NCBI RefSeq assembly: GCF_032335695.1
Contig: NZ_JACTOJ010000018.1
Coordinates: forward strand, 1-64,000
DNA from: JACTOJ01 sp032335695
Lineage (GTDB): Bacteria > Bacillota > Clostridia > Clostridiales > Clostridiaceae
DNA: 64,000 nucleotides
Direction of reading: 5' to 3'
Within the stretch, counting starts at the first letter, position 1. Every line of letters begins with the position of its first letter. The notes beneath the pieces were generated by a model. It saw nothing but the letters and a program-made list of their open reading frames with translations. It was not told the DNA's origin and did not search any database. This document shows positions 6,954 to 16,194 of the stretch, one piece after another. The position numbers and the translations under genes are program-made.

Positions 6954-9662
6954 TTAAGCTTCTACTCCACTAACCAGTATACCTTTAATATATACTGTAA
7001 TCTTGGTAGATGCATTGTAATTGGAGGATGCAGCATCAAAAGAATAATCATTAGTTTGAGTGTAATTAGACCAGTCACTCTTAGCGAACCTTAATGCCAT
7101 TTCAGCATTTTGACCTGGCTGAAGAGTCCCTGCTCCTGTTATAAATCCTACCTCCACATAATAATCTGCATTAGGCTTCACTGTAGAAAGTTTTACAAAC
7201 TTACCCGTTACATTGCCAGAACCTATATTAGCCCAATCGCACCATAAAGTTTGAGACTTCTCTCCGTCTATAGTATAGAAATATCTAATAGTAACATCAG
7301 ACAGGGCTATATTGGTAGCGCCTGTATTAGTTATCTTAATTTTAGGTGAAATAGAGTTTGTTGTTGATGATACATTGGCATTAAAGGCAACTAAGGATAA
7401 ATTTCCACTTGGTAAAATCTTTATAGGCAGTTTAACCTTTATATTGACTTTACTTGATACAGCGACTAATCCATTAGCATCTGTAGCTTTTGCTGTAAGT
7501 ACCATATTTTCAATACCATCTGAGTTCTGCGTATAGCCGCTAGGAGTCCACTGCACTGTATATGGGCTTGTATCAGCCTCTCCAACCTTGTTATCATTAA
7601 CAAAGAATTCAACCTTGCTTATAGTTCCACCGTCCTCCGCAGCATTAGCAGTTAATGAAATAGGAGAATAAACTGCGCTATCATCAAAAGCTTGTCCTTC
7701 TATGGGAGAGGTTATTGAAACTGCAATATTATTAACTGGTTGGGGCACATTTTCAAATAATATGCCATACATGGCATTAGCTATAGCTATATCACACTGA
7801 GCCCAGAATCTATGATAATTAAATACTGGAGCTTCTCCTTTGTCATAGGCAGCTTTAACCTTAGCATAATCAGGATCAGCTTCATACTTTGTACGTATAT
7901 CTATAAATTTTATGCCTGGTTTTATGACATCTCCATTAGGCATCTTTCCATTGAAGGTACTTGGTACATATACTTCCTGATCGAACATTCTATGATAATC
8001 GCTCCTGGCTTCTGACACTGATAATCCCTGATTATCTTTATATAGTGTCCACATTCTATCCAATAATTCCTTAGCCAGCGCTCTGGCATCATCATCCGCA
8101 TTACTAGGCGTATATTTGGTGGTAGCAGCACTATAGAACAAAAGTGCATTGGATAAGGAAGCTGTAACTCCTAAATCTGTAGAATAATTTACTACTATCA
8201 CGTGAAGGTTTGGATTTCCAGTATAAGTTCCCGTCCAAGTATCTGGCTGACCATTCCAATCCAAGGTAGATGGAACTTGAAAGGTTCCATCAGAGTTCAA
8301 TTTAACTACTGATTTTACCCACTTTGCCCATTTATCCAATATATTCTTAGCTCTTGTATCTCCTGAATTATAATAATACTCTGCCATACGCTGCATGGAC
8401 CATGCCTGCATACCAAACCAAGTGTTGCTTCCTGGGTCAGCATAAACGGGATTTTCTTGGTATGCCATTCCATAGAATGTGGCGGTACCTGCTGGATACT
8501 TTTCATATCTTCCATTATAAGAATTTGTTGCACCTCCAGCTATAGCACCCTCTGCAGATTGCAGCCATTGATAGAACTCTAGCTGCCTATCAAGGCTCTT
8601 TCCCCAGTCTCTCGCTCCATTTGCTGATTTAGGCTTCATATCTGTATCTGTAGATAAAACCCAAGCTGCTGACGGATTTTGGTATCCAAAATGGCAGTGA
8701 CTGCAGCCTATTATCCAAGCCCAGTTAGCGCCTAAGCCTCCACCCCACGCATAATACCAAGATAGCAGATAATGGGCTGCATCATATCCAGTTCCTCCCG
8801 CACTATTAACATCTTGACAGCCTATCTTTTTAAAGTATTTATCAAAGAATACATATCTTTCATAATCTCCTAATTTAGATGCCTTGCTCACCAGATCTGA
8901 TACATCACTTCCCTGAGCTTTAGCCCATTGCTTTGCCCAGTACACAGCCTGTATTGCACGAGCATCAGCATCTGGGGCTTCTGTATATTTCCACTGTTTT
9001 GAGTAAGAACTATCCTTAGTGAACAAGTCTAAATATCCATTTGGCCCGCCATACTTAAAATTCTCATAGCAAGGCTGAGGTATTGTTTCCCAAACAGATT
9101 CTTGTTCTCCTCTCTGGAAGGTATTTATATAAGCTGGAGCTGTTACACCATCTTCTTTAGCTCCATAGCCATACCAATTGTCAACATCAAGAAGCCAATG
9201 CATTCCGTATAATTCGCTAGTACCATAGGCGCTCTTTAATTCTTGAAATAAGGGGTCACTTCCCACTGGTACAGAGGTCATAAGCTGACTTGGATATTGA
9301 TCCGGTGTTTCATATTCCCCTGCATATGTAGCAGGTTTTGAAGGATTATATGCTCCTATAGTAGGCTGATCAGTTGTACCTGGAATAATATATTTTTCCA
9401 TTGCACTCCAAGCAGTTCTAAGTGGTGCCCAATCTCCTGTAAATCTTCCATGTACTGCTTCAAGCCATGCATAATAGCTAAAAGCTTCACTGGTAGTTTC
9501 ATGCCCATAATCTGGTGCCTCGCACATAAGAGTTTCAATAGAATGATATGGGATACCTTTTGCATTAAAATATCCGTTGGCAGAATCATGAATTTTGTTG
9601 TACATCTCAGTAAATCTTGCTTGATATTGGCTTGTGGCAGCACTACTGACTTGTTTCTCCAT
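6954..9662 (-). CDS. GH48 cellulase with Ig-like and CBM3 tail, no signal peptide
   Basis: GH48 enzymes are processive exo-acting cellulases central to clostridial cellulolysis. The catalytic domain spans about residues 8-640 and shows the family hallmarks HSIETLMCEAPDYGHETTSEAFSYY (given here as landmarks at about 40-65; the proton donor Glu lies there), FQRGEQESVWETIPQP and YGGPNGYLDLFTKD. An Ig-like module follows (about 650-745), then a CBM3 (about 752-902), almost the same tail as the upstream GH9. There is no dockerin. The protein starts MEKQVSSAATSQ only a few residues before the catalytic fold, and an in-frame TAA directly precedes the ATG. No signal peptide is encoded in any frame of the 66-bp spacer. 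The ribosome binding site AAAGGGGA is good. Confidence 0.93.
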   Translation of the reverse strand: MEKQVSSAATSQYQARFTEMYNKIHDSANGYFNAKGIPYHSIETLMCEAPDYGHETTSEAFSYYAWLEAVHGRFTGDWAPLRTAWSAMEKYIIPGTTDQPTIGAYNPSKPATYAGEYETPDQYPSQLMTSVPVGSDPLFQELKSAYGTSELYGMHWLLDVDNWYGYGAKEDGVTAPAYINTFQRGEQESVWETIPQPCYENFKYGGPNGYLDLFTKDSSYSKQWKYTEAPDADARAIQAVYWAKQWAKAQGSDVSDLVSKASKLGDYERYVFFDKYFKKIGCQDVNSAGGTGYDAAHYLLSWYYAWGGGLGANWAWIIGCSHCHFGYQNPSAAWVLSTDTDMKPKSANGARDWGKSLDRQLEFYQWLQSAEGAIAGGATNSYNGRYEKYPAGTATFYGMAYQENPVYADPGSNTWFGMQAWSMQRMAEYYYNSGDTRAKNILDKWAKWVKSVVKLNSDGTFQVPSTLDWNGQPDTWTGTYTGNPNLHVIVVNYSTDLGVTASLSNALLFYSAATTKYTPSNADDDARALAKELLDRMWTLYKDNQGLSVSEARSDYHRMFDQEVYVPSTFNGKMPNGDVIKPGIKFIDIRTKYEADPDYAKVKAAYDKGEAPVFNYHRFWAQCDIAIANAMYGILFENVPQPVNNIAVSITSPIEGQAFDDSAVYSPISLTANAAEDGGTISKVEFFVNDNKVGEADTSPYTVQWTPSGYTQNSDGIENMVLTAKATDANGLVAVSSKVNIKVKLPIKILPSGNLSLVAFNANVSSTTNSISPKIKITNTGATNIALSDVTIRYFYTIDGEKSQTLWCDWANIGSGNVTGKFVKLSTVKPNADYYVEVGFITGAGTLQPGQNAEMALRFAKSDWSNYTQTNDYSFDAASSNYNASTKITVYIKGILVSGVEA

Positions 9663-9728
9663 TTAAAAAATCCCCTTTCAAATTTAAATTTGCTTATAGC
9701 ATAATCTTATTTAGTCTTAATGCTTTTC

Positions 9729-12443
9729 CTAAGAAGGTTCCACGCCTGAAATCAAATTGCCAGAGACATAACTAGTAATTAACTTAGAGTCAGCATAGGA
9801 GGTATCTTTTGCATCAAAAGAGTAGTCATTTGTCTGAGTATAATTGGACCAATCAGATTTAGCAAATCTAATGGTAAGCTCTGTGCTCTGTCCAGGTGCC
9901 AATGTTCCAGCACTGCTTGTAAAGCCTATTTGAAAATAATAATCCGCAGTAGCGGTAGGACTTTGCATCTTAACAAAGCTCCCTGTAACATTAGAAGCTC
10001 CTGCAGTAGCCCAATCACACCAAAAGCTTTGTGATTTTTCTCCGTCTATAGTGTAATAATATCTTAAGTTAACATCTGATAGGTTTATGGCGTTGGTACT
10101 ATTGTTAGTGATTTTTAATTTTGGATATATTGAATTGGTTATATTTTGTGTGTTGCCATTAAAAGCTTGCACAGAAATATTAGCAGCTGGTGCTGGTTTT
10201 ATTGGAAGTTTTACTTTTATAGTTACTGGAGCTGAAATTTGAGAATTTCCATCAGCATCAGTAGCTTTTGCAGTTATAGAATATGTTTCTATTCCATCAG
10301 TTTTGGTACTGCTCTGTGGAGGTGTCCAGTCATATTCATAAGGAGCTGAAACTGCTTCCCCTACTTTTGCATTGTTAACAAAGAATTCTAGCTTGCTTAT
10401 GCTGCCAGCGCTTACAGAAGCATCTGCTTTTATGGCTATAGGTGTGTTCACTGAGGTATTATCCAATACTGCCCCATCCTGAGGCGAGGTAATCGCAGTT
10501 TTTACCACGACTCCTTCGCTAGGTTCATTGCCGTATACTTTTACTCCCGCATCATACACAGGTATATTATTTGCTTTTACCACTGTGCTGTTAGAAGATA
10601 TCCCCTGGAAGGAGAAATCATTAGTATTATCCCATACTACTCCTGAAGGAGCAGCCATTCTAAACTGTACCTCTTTCTTGTAAGCAGATTGACCTCCGGG
10701 ATAGATTTTAGTGCCTGAAAAATCTACAAGCACATAATATAAATTTTTAGCTTTATCTGCTGCTATTGGCTTAGAGACAGTGGCACCTTGATTGTAATTA
10801 GTACTTATAGTTATATCATCTGCTGTATATCCTGCCTTTATGACTTCAGATAAATCGATGTAGTATCTGAAGGATAATTTATCTGTAACTCTTGCAGGCC
10901 ATCCAGTTTTATTGTTTATATCTGCTTTAATCTCAACAAAATTTGTGCCTGAAGCATTTATTCCAGCTTCTACATAGAATTCATCATTAGTCTTTTGCTC
11001 TACAGCGTTAAAATTAGCTATAGGATCTCCGCCATAATCTTCATAAAGCTCTGCTAAAGCTCCAGTGTATCCAGCATTATAATCACAGGCTACTTCATTG
11101 TTAGTATAATTGCTTATAACATCTTGATAGCTATCGTCTGCTCCGGGTCCACCTACTAAGGCCCCATATAATACATGTCTTTCATTTACTGGATCAGAAA
11201 TATTGTCACTCCAAGAGCTATGAGCAGTTCTGTGATGAGGATGCTGAGGAGAACTTGTTCCAAAGCCTACTACGAAGCTTCTTCCAGTGCTCCCTAGAGC
11301 GTAATCTATTTGTGACTTTGCAAAATTTAAGTAAATACTAGTTTTACTTTGCGTACAGCCTGTCCATTTTGCATATACGCTGGCTAAAAAGGCAGTAGTA
11401 GTAGCATATCTTAGTGAACCCCAATCAGAAAGCCAAGCTAATCCTTGTGGAGTGTACTTAACTTTTTCTCCGTTATAGCCTGTAGTCCAGTAGTCTAAAT
11501 ATCTTTCCATGCTATCCTTATATATGGATTTGTTTGTAATCTGTGCCAGCATAAGCTGTGCACCATAATGTACATCATCCCAGCATTGAGTCCATTTATA
11601 TGATAGGGTGCTGCTTTGAGGTTCTGTTCCCCAATTCGGCACGTAGGCTTCTGCCTTATTTAAATATGCGGAATCGTTGGTAGCCAGATATAACCATACA
11701 GCTGCCCATGAAAGATCATCATAAAAACTTGAGGAATTATAAAAACCGCTTGCGGCAGTGTAACCCTTATCACTTTTAGCTGTGTCAGCAAAGTTAAATA
11801 AATCCTTTGCATGTTTTAAATAGACTGCAGCAGTGTCAGGGTCCGTGTCTTTTAGCACTACATAAGCTGATGCCAGTGAAGCTGCAGTTTCTGCAGTTAC
11901 TGATGACCCGGGATTATTTATATCCAGCTTATAGGAAGGCCTGTTCATTTGCATAACTTCTGCAGGTCCCCACCAGCTGTGATCCGTTCCTCCATCTCCA
12001 ACCTGATAGTAATAAACATTGGGTGAAGGATTACACTTAACAAAATAATCATTAGCCCATTTAATATCATTCATCATATAGGTAAGTTGTCCACTTTTTA
12101 CATATGCATCTTTTGATTCATAGAGACTCCAGGCTAACATAGCAGCTGAATAGGACATTGGAAGATTAAATTTCACATGATCACCGGCATCATACCAGCC
12201 TCCCGTAAGATCTAATCCAGAATCTTGTCCATCTTGCATGCCAGAATCGCCTCGCCAGTTATCTCTTTTATCATTGGGAAGTTTGCCTGACCTTTGAAGT
12301 TCATAGAAAAGTAAAGATTTTTGAAGAGCCTCTCCATAGTTGTAATTGGCTTGATTTGCTGCTGCAGAAACAGAAATCTTAACAGGTGCAGTAACAGTGC
12401 CTGCAACAGCTAATGTTAAAACTAAGCTGAGGATTTTTTTCAT
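9729..12443 (-). CDS. GH9 endoglucanase: GH9, CBM3c, Ig-like, CBM3
   Basis: This 904-residue secreted cellulase has modules in order. A signal peptide covers about 1-28. The GH9 domain (about 33-475) has GGWYDAGDHVKFNLP with the catalytic-base Asp pair, PHHRTAHSS and the NNEVACDYNAGYTGAL segment with the proton-donor Glu. A fused CBM3c (about 485-640) is typical of processive GH9 theme B enzymes. An Ig-like module lies at about 650-745 and a cellulose-binding CBM3 at about 755-904. It resembles free two-enzyme systems of the CelZ/CelY kind more than cellulosomal GH9s, as there is no dockerin. The ATG at 12443 is chosen because AAGGAG lies 8 nt before it but only 1-2 nt before the upstream ATG at 12452. 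It heads a two-gene operon with GH48. Confidence 0.95.
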   Translation of the reverse strand: MKKILSLVLTLAVAGTVTAPVKISVSAAANQANYNYGEALQKSLLFYELQRSGKLPNDKRDNWRGDSGMQDGQDSGLDLTGGWYDAGDHVKFNLPMSYSAAMLAWSLYESKDAYVKSGQLTYMMNDIKWANDYFVKCNPSPNVYYYQVGDGGTDHSWWGPAEVMQMNRPSYKLDINNPGSSVTAETAASLASAYVVLKDTDPDTAAVYLKHAKDLFNFADTAKSDKGYTAASGFYNSSSFYDDLSWAAVWLYLATNDSAYLNKAEAYVPNWGTEPQSSTLSYKWTQCWDDVHYGAQLMLAQITNKSIYKDSMERYLDYWTTGYNGEKVKYTPQGLAWLSDWGSLRYATTTAFLASVYAKWTGCTQSKTSIYLNFAKSQIDYALGSTGRSFVVGFGTSSPQHPHHRTAHSSWSDNISDPVNERHVLYGALVGGPGADDSYQDVISNYTNNEVACDYNAGYTGALAELYEDYGGDPIANFNAVEQKTNDEFYVEAGINASGTNFVEIKADINNKTGWPARVTDKLSFRYYIDLSEVIKAGYTADDITISTNYNQGATVSKPIAADKAKNLYYVLVDFSGTKIYPGGQSAYKKEVQFRMAAPSGVVWDNTNDFSFQGISSNSTVVKANNIPVYDAGVKVYGNEPSEGVVVKTAITSPQDGAVLDNTSVNTPIAIKADASVSAGSISKLEFFVNNAKVGEAVSAPYEYDWTPPQSSTKTDGIETYSITAKATDADGNSQISAPVTIKVKLPIKPAPAANISVQAFNGNTQNITNSIYPKLKITNNSTNAINLSDVNLRYYYTIDGEKSQSFWCDWATAGASNVTGSFVKMQSPTATADYYFQIGFTSSAGTLAPGQSTELTIRFAKSDWSNYTQTNDYSFDAKDTSYADSKLITSYVSGNLISGVEPS

Positions 12444-12496
12444 TTTTTCCATCTCCTTCTCTAATTTTAACTAGCCTCTATTTTCTGTACAGTTAT

Positions 12497-12525
12497 ATTG
12501 TAGCACTATTTACATTATTTGTAAA
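12497..12525 (-). promoter_or_regulatory. Promoter of the GH9-GH48 operon
   Basis: On the minus strand: -35 TTTACA (12520-12525), 17-bp spacer, -10 TACAAT (12497-12502), about 55 bp before the start codon. Confidence 0.6.
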
Positions 12526-12532
12526 CGTTTTT
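12519..12532. promoter_or_regulatory. cre-like site overlapping the GH9 -35 box
   Basis: TTGTAAACGTTTTTGG contains the TGTAAACG half of a catabolite-responsive element; the CA at the far side is replaced by TG. Overlap with the -35 box would allow CcpA to block polymerase. It is an imperfect match. Confidence 0.4.
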
Positions 12533-12631
12533 GGTAAAAATTTCTTCTTACTTTTTTTATGTTTATAAAAAATAATATTTGGAAAACTAAAATTATAAAT
12601 AAAAGTATGATTTGAAAGGGATGATATTGTT

Positions 12632-12940
12632 TTGTACTTAAATGAATCAATAATTTGTCCAAAATGTAAAAGTAAGAATTTATCAATAAAAAGAGAAGCT
12701 ACTTATTTATATACCTACCAAATAAGCCAAAATAAAAAAGAAAGCTCTAACAAAGATGAAGCTCTGCCATTTTTATTTGATAATAGAGCTAAAATAGATT
12801 CTAAGGAATACTTACAATGTGAAAGCTGCGGTGGAAAATATCCCTGCAAATTAGATGAGTTCAGTGGAAAAATTGATTTTACAATACTTCAGAAGGCAAT
12901 AAGAGCAGATAATCAAGAAACTCCTGAATTTCTAGGATAA
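12632..12940 (+). CDS. Small zinc-ribbon-like protein of unknown function
   Basis: The 102-residue product has two Cys pairs, CPKC near residue 10 and CESCGG near residue 71, which together look like a split zinc ribbon. The middle is Lys/Glu/Ser-rich. The start is a TTG at 12632 preceded by AAAGGG; no ATG is available in frame nearby. It lies 62 bp before the first membrane protein of the sortase island and is in the same direction, so it may be co-transcribed. No family is recognised. Confidence 0.6.
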   Translation: MYLNESIICPKCKSKNLSIKREATYLYTYQISQNKKESSNKDEALPFLFDNRAKIDSKEYLQCESCGGKYPCKLDEFSGKIDFTILQKAIRADNQETPEFLG

Positions 12941-13002
12941 AGATATATTTAAAATCAGCATTTATTTAAAGCAGATTTAAATGATAAATGGAGGTGGCAA
13001 TA

Positions 13003-13875
13003 TTGAAGGCATTAAAATTTATATTCTCACTTTCTGTGAGTCTTTGTCTTACATTAGGACTATTTATTGTACAATTCTCATTTTTTACACATATGAAATT
13101 GCTTAAACCTGAGCTTTATACTAATAGGCTTGAAAGTTTGACACTATATTCTGCCATAGATGCTTCCATAAAAAGTGATCTTGCAGCTATAGCAAAAAGC
13201 TGTAATTTCCCTAAGGATATTTTTAATGATATTGTTTCATATAACTGGGTAAGAGATCAAATAGTTGCTTCCACTTACCAAACTATAGATTATATGAGTT
13301 TTAAAAAAGCTTCTGTTCCTAAAGTGGATACCAGCTATGTTAGTGAAAAGCTTATATCAAATATAAACAATTATTTAATATCTTCTAATATACCAGTTAA
13401 TGAAACTGCAAAAAAAGACTTAGATGAGCTTAATAGAGAAATTCAAACCTCTATTAAAAATAATATAAATGCTTTTAGTGTTAATAAACTCTCAAATTCA
13501 GGTTATTTTCAAAATTTCAGACTGCACGCTTACTGGCTGTATGCTTATAAAACTTCAATTATAATTGCTAACTTGTTTTTAATTTTAATATTGCTAATTA
13601 TAAACATTAGAAGCTTTAGTTTATTTGCTTCTTGGTGCGGATACTGCTTTATAGCAGCTGGTCTTTTAGCATTGCTTCCTTCACTAGTTTTCATAATATC
13701 CAAATCAACTGACCGCATATTTTTTTCTTCAAATATATTAAAGCTGCTGGCTGTGCCTACTATTCTGGATTATATAAACTTTTTTGTATATACAGGTATT
13801 GGTTTTATTTCAATAGGAGCTCTTCTCATACTTTTGTATGGTCTATTGGAAGCAAGAAAAAGGAATGTAAAATGA
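13003..13875 (+). CDS. Membrane protein of the sortase island (paralogue A)
   Basis: The 290-residue protein has an N-terminal membrane segment (FIFSLSVSLCLTLGLFIVQF), a long extracellular-looking region of about 150 residues and three C-terminal membrane segments ending in a basic tail. It is clearly paralogous to the protein at 15266-16147: shared features are VSLCL-L-LF-AQFS-FT near the start, NFPK-(I/V)F, and the Asp-Tyr-Met segment (TIDYM). The TTG at 13003 is taken as start because GAGGTGG lies 5 nt before it; the ATG at 12988 overlaps that site. The function is unknown. Flanking a sortase and its substrate suggests a role in surface-protein export or assembly. Confidence 0.75.
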   Translation: MKALKFIFSLSVSLCLTLGLFIVQFSFFTHMKLLKPELYTNRLESLTLYSAIDASIKSDLAAIAKSCNFPKDIFNDIVSYNWVRDQIVASTYQTIDYMSFKKASVPKVDTSYVSEKLISNINNYLISSNIPVNETAKKDLDELNREIQTSIKNNINAFSVNKLSNSGYFQNFRLHAYWLYAYKTSIIIANLFLILILLIINIRSFSLFASWCGYCFIAAGLLALLPSLVFIISKSTDRIFFSSNILKLLAVPTILDYINFFVYTGIGFISIGALLILLYGLLEARKRNVK

Positions 13876-13951
13876 CTTAATAATTTATTACAATAAGTAA
13901 TAAATCAATTACCATTTATGATATAAAACCGTTTATTCCAGTGAAATACCA

Positions 13952-13981
13952 TTGCATTGCCTGCTTTTTATGTGCTATACT
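13952..13981 (+). promoter_or_regulatory. Promoter of the sortase-substrate operon
   Basis: -35 TTGCAT (13952-13957), 18-bp spacer and -10 TATACT (13976-13981) preceded by TGC (extended -10). It lies 44 bp before the substrate start codon. Confidence 0.65.
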
Positions 13982-14025
13982 TTAATTTGATAATAATATT
14001 AATTTAAGTAAGGGGGATATTAAGT

Positions 14026-14553
14026 ATGAAATTAAGAAAAGGTCTATTTAGCGCTGCTACAGCTGCTGCACTAATTCTTGGAACTTCACTACCAGCATTT
14101 GCTGCTACTAACTCAGATGTAATAACAGCTTTAAACAATACTGGTGCTGCTCAAAGCTATGTAAGTGAAGCTCAAACTTATTTAAATCAGCATTCAGTTA
14201 GTGCTGCTACTCTGGACACAGTTGTTAGCAACATTAATGCTGCTGCACCAAAGATAAAGGCTGCAGGTGGAGATTTATCCAAATTATCTGCTGCTGATAA
14301 GGCTTCAGTTAAATCAAATATTTTAGCTGCTGCTAGTGCTCTTGGTCTTACTGCTAATTTTGAAGGTGGCAACAAAGTAGTATTAAAAGATTCTACTGGT
14401 GCTACTGTTTTCAGTACTGATTCTTCACAGCCTACAGGAACTAGTATGGCTCAGACAGCTACAAACTATGGCAATCTAATTGCTATAGGAGCATTCCTAA
14501 TAGTTGCAGCTGCAGGATCTACAGTATTAATGAAAAAGAAAAGTTTAGCATAA
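14026..14553 (+). CDS. Secreted Ala-rich surface protein with a C-terminal anchor; likely sortase substrate
   Basis: The 175-residue precursor has a signal peptide ending TSLPAFA (about residue 26). A mature part rich in Ala, Asn, Ser and Thr is predicted to be mostly helical. The C-terminal end has a hydrophobic stretch (NLIAIGAFLIVAAAGSTVLM) followed by KKKSLA. This is the shape of a cell-wall sorting signal, but the expected LPxTG is replaced by a Gln-Pro-Thr-Gly-Thr just before the hydrophobic part. The next gene is a sortase, so it is the probable substrate. Strong AGGGGGA ribosome binding site and an extended -10 promoter suggest high expression. Confidence 0.8.
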   Translation: MKLRKGLFSAATAAALILGTSLPAFAATNSDVITALNNTGAAQSYVSEAQTYLNQHSVSAATLDTVVSNINAAAPKIKAAGGDLSKLSAADKASVKSNILAAASALGLTANFEGGNKVVLKDSTGATVFSTDSSQPTGTSMAQTATNYGNLIAIGAFLIVAAAGSTVLMKKKSLA

Positions 14554-14589
14554 ACTTTTCTTTAAAAACTTACTTAAGGAGTTTTTAAC

Positions 14590-15240
14590 ATGGTAAAAAA
14601 TGATTTTATTCATAAAAACCATAATGCAAAAACTTCTAGTAGAAGAAAAAAGGGAATTCTTTTTGGAATTCCTCTTCTTCTTTTTTTATGCGGTTTTGCA
14701 TTAATTAGTTATGCTAGTTTAGGTTTACTAAAAGAGGCTTATTTTTGGGGAAGCATATTCATTAATAAACCTGCCCAACAAGTAGGTTATAGTAAATTTG
14801 CTGTGCAAGATAAGAAATTTCAATATCCACAAATCGATAGTAATATAGGAACCATAGTTATTCCTTCGATTTCCGCGGATATACCTATTATCCAAGGTGT
14901 TAGTAATGCTGACTTAGCTGAAGGGGTAGGGCACCATATAAACACTGCACTTCCTGGACAAAATGGCAACGTAGTTCTTGCTGGTCATAGAGATACCTCC
15001 TTCATAAAATTAGGTGATACTAAGATAGGAGATATCATTACCCTTAAAACCTACTATGGTACTTTTAATTATAAAGTTAGGGGTTTTAGAATCGTAAATG
15101 CCGATGATAAAACAGTAGTAGTGCCTAGCGATAAAGAAATGTTAACTATATATACCTGCTATCCTTTTACCTTTATAGGACATGCCCCTAAAAGATACGT
15201 AGTATTGGCTGATTTTGTAGATTCTACTTTAAATAAATAA
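14590..15240 (+). CDS. Sortase, class D-like
   Basis: The 216-residue membrane-anchored transpeptidase has an N-terminal basic stretch and one transmembrane helix (GIPLLLFLCGFALISYASL). The catalytic domain (about 90-210) has the three sortase residues: His in VVLAGHRDTSF, Cys in LTIYTCYPF and Arg in APKRYVVLADF. Size and the GTIVIPSISADIPI opening fit class D. It cleaves sorting signals and transfers the protein to the wall. The ATG at 14590 has AAGGAG 8 nt upstream. It lies 37 bp after the candidate substrate gene, so a dedicated enzyme-substrate pair is likely. Confidence 0.9.
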   Translation: MVKNDFIHKNHNAKTSSRRKKGILFGIPLLLFLCGFALISYASLGLLKEAYFWGSIFINKPAQQVGYSKFAVQDKKFQYPQIDSNIGTIVIPSISADIPIIQGVSNADLAEGVGHHINTALPGQNGNVVLAGHRDTSFIKLGDTKIGDIITLKTYYGTFNYKVRGFRIVNADDKTVVVPSDKEMLTIYTCYPFTFIGHAPKRYVVLADFVDSTLNK

Positions 15241-15265
15241 CCATAGGAGGAGTGAAATAGCTGTT

Positions 15266-16147
15266 ATGAAAATTATTAAAGCCATTTTAACCTTTATCGT
15301 GAGTTTATGTTTAGTATTAACTTTATTTGTGGCACAATTTTCACTTTTCACTGTAAACAAACTTTTTGATTCTGATCTTTATATTAATAAATTTGAAAGT
15401 GCTGGGCTTTATCCATATATTGAAACATCCTTAAATAAAGATTTTGCAACTATTGCCAGAACATGCAATTTTCCTAAAAGTGTTTTTGATGGTGTTATTC
15501 AGACTAATTGGATAAAATCACAAGTTATTGATTCCACTAGAAAAACTATTGACTACATGAACTATACAAGTGATTCGTTACCTCAAATAGACACTACTAG
15601 TATAGGTAATAACTTTAGTGCAAATTTAGATAAGTTTATAAATTCTTCCAACTCTACTGTTGGAAGTGCCAGTGATTTAGCTGAGTTAAAAACCGACGTA
15701 CAGAGTACAATTAATAACGATATAAATCTAGTAAGTTTCAATAAAATAAGTAAATTATCCTTTTTTCAAAAGTTTAGACATGCTCTTAATTTACTTTACA
15801 AATATAACAGTATAATAATGTTATCAATTTTACTTTTAATATTAATTTTATTTTTTATTCAATATAAGGATTTATCCTATCTTGTTGCTTGGCTTGGTTG
15901 TTCCTTTGTAGCTGGAGGTTTGTTGACTTTTATCCCATCTATTGTTGGAATTTTATCTAAGTTTACACAAAATATAGCTATAGGTGTTCCTATGCTAAAA
16001 ACATTGACAGGATCCATTATAAATGAATATATAAGTTTTTTTGCCTATACCGGAGGAACTTTAATATTTACAGGTATTATTCTATTAATACTCTATTCTA
16101 AATTTGGAGCAAAAAAAGAAACACATAGGCATAGACACAGTCATTAA
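15266..16147 (+). CDS. Membrane protein of the sortase island (paralogue B)
   Basis: This 293-residue protein is the paralogue of 13003-13875, with the same topology: one N-terminal membrane segment (ILTFIVSLCLVLTLFVAQF), an extracytoplasmic region and three C-terminal segments. It ends in a His/Arg-rich tail (HRHRHSH) not present in its sister. It starts 25 bp after the sortase stop and has AGGAGGAG 13 nt before the ATG, a rather long spacing. The two copies flank the substrate-sortase pair. No enzyme motif was seen, so a structural or export-assisting role is only inferred. Confidence 0.75.
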   Translation: MKIIKAILTFIVSLCLVLTLFVAQFSLFTVNKLFDSDLYINKFESAGLYPYIETSLNKDFATIARTCNFPKSVFDGVIQTNWIKSQVIDSTRKTIDYMNYTSDSLPQIDTTSIGNNFSANLDKFINSSNSTVGSASDLAELKTDVQSTINNDINLVSFNKISKLSFFQKFRHALNLLYKYNSIIMLSILLLILILFFIQYKDLSYLVAWLGCSFVAGGLLTFIPSIVGILSKFTQNIAIGVPMLKTLTGSIINEYISFFAYTGGTLIFTGIILLILYSKFGAKKETHRHRHSH

Positions 16148-16194
16148 AAAAAATTAATTAGTATAATTTTATATTTTTATCTATATAGAAAAAT

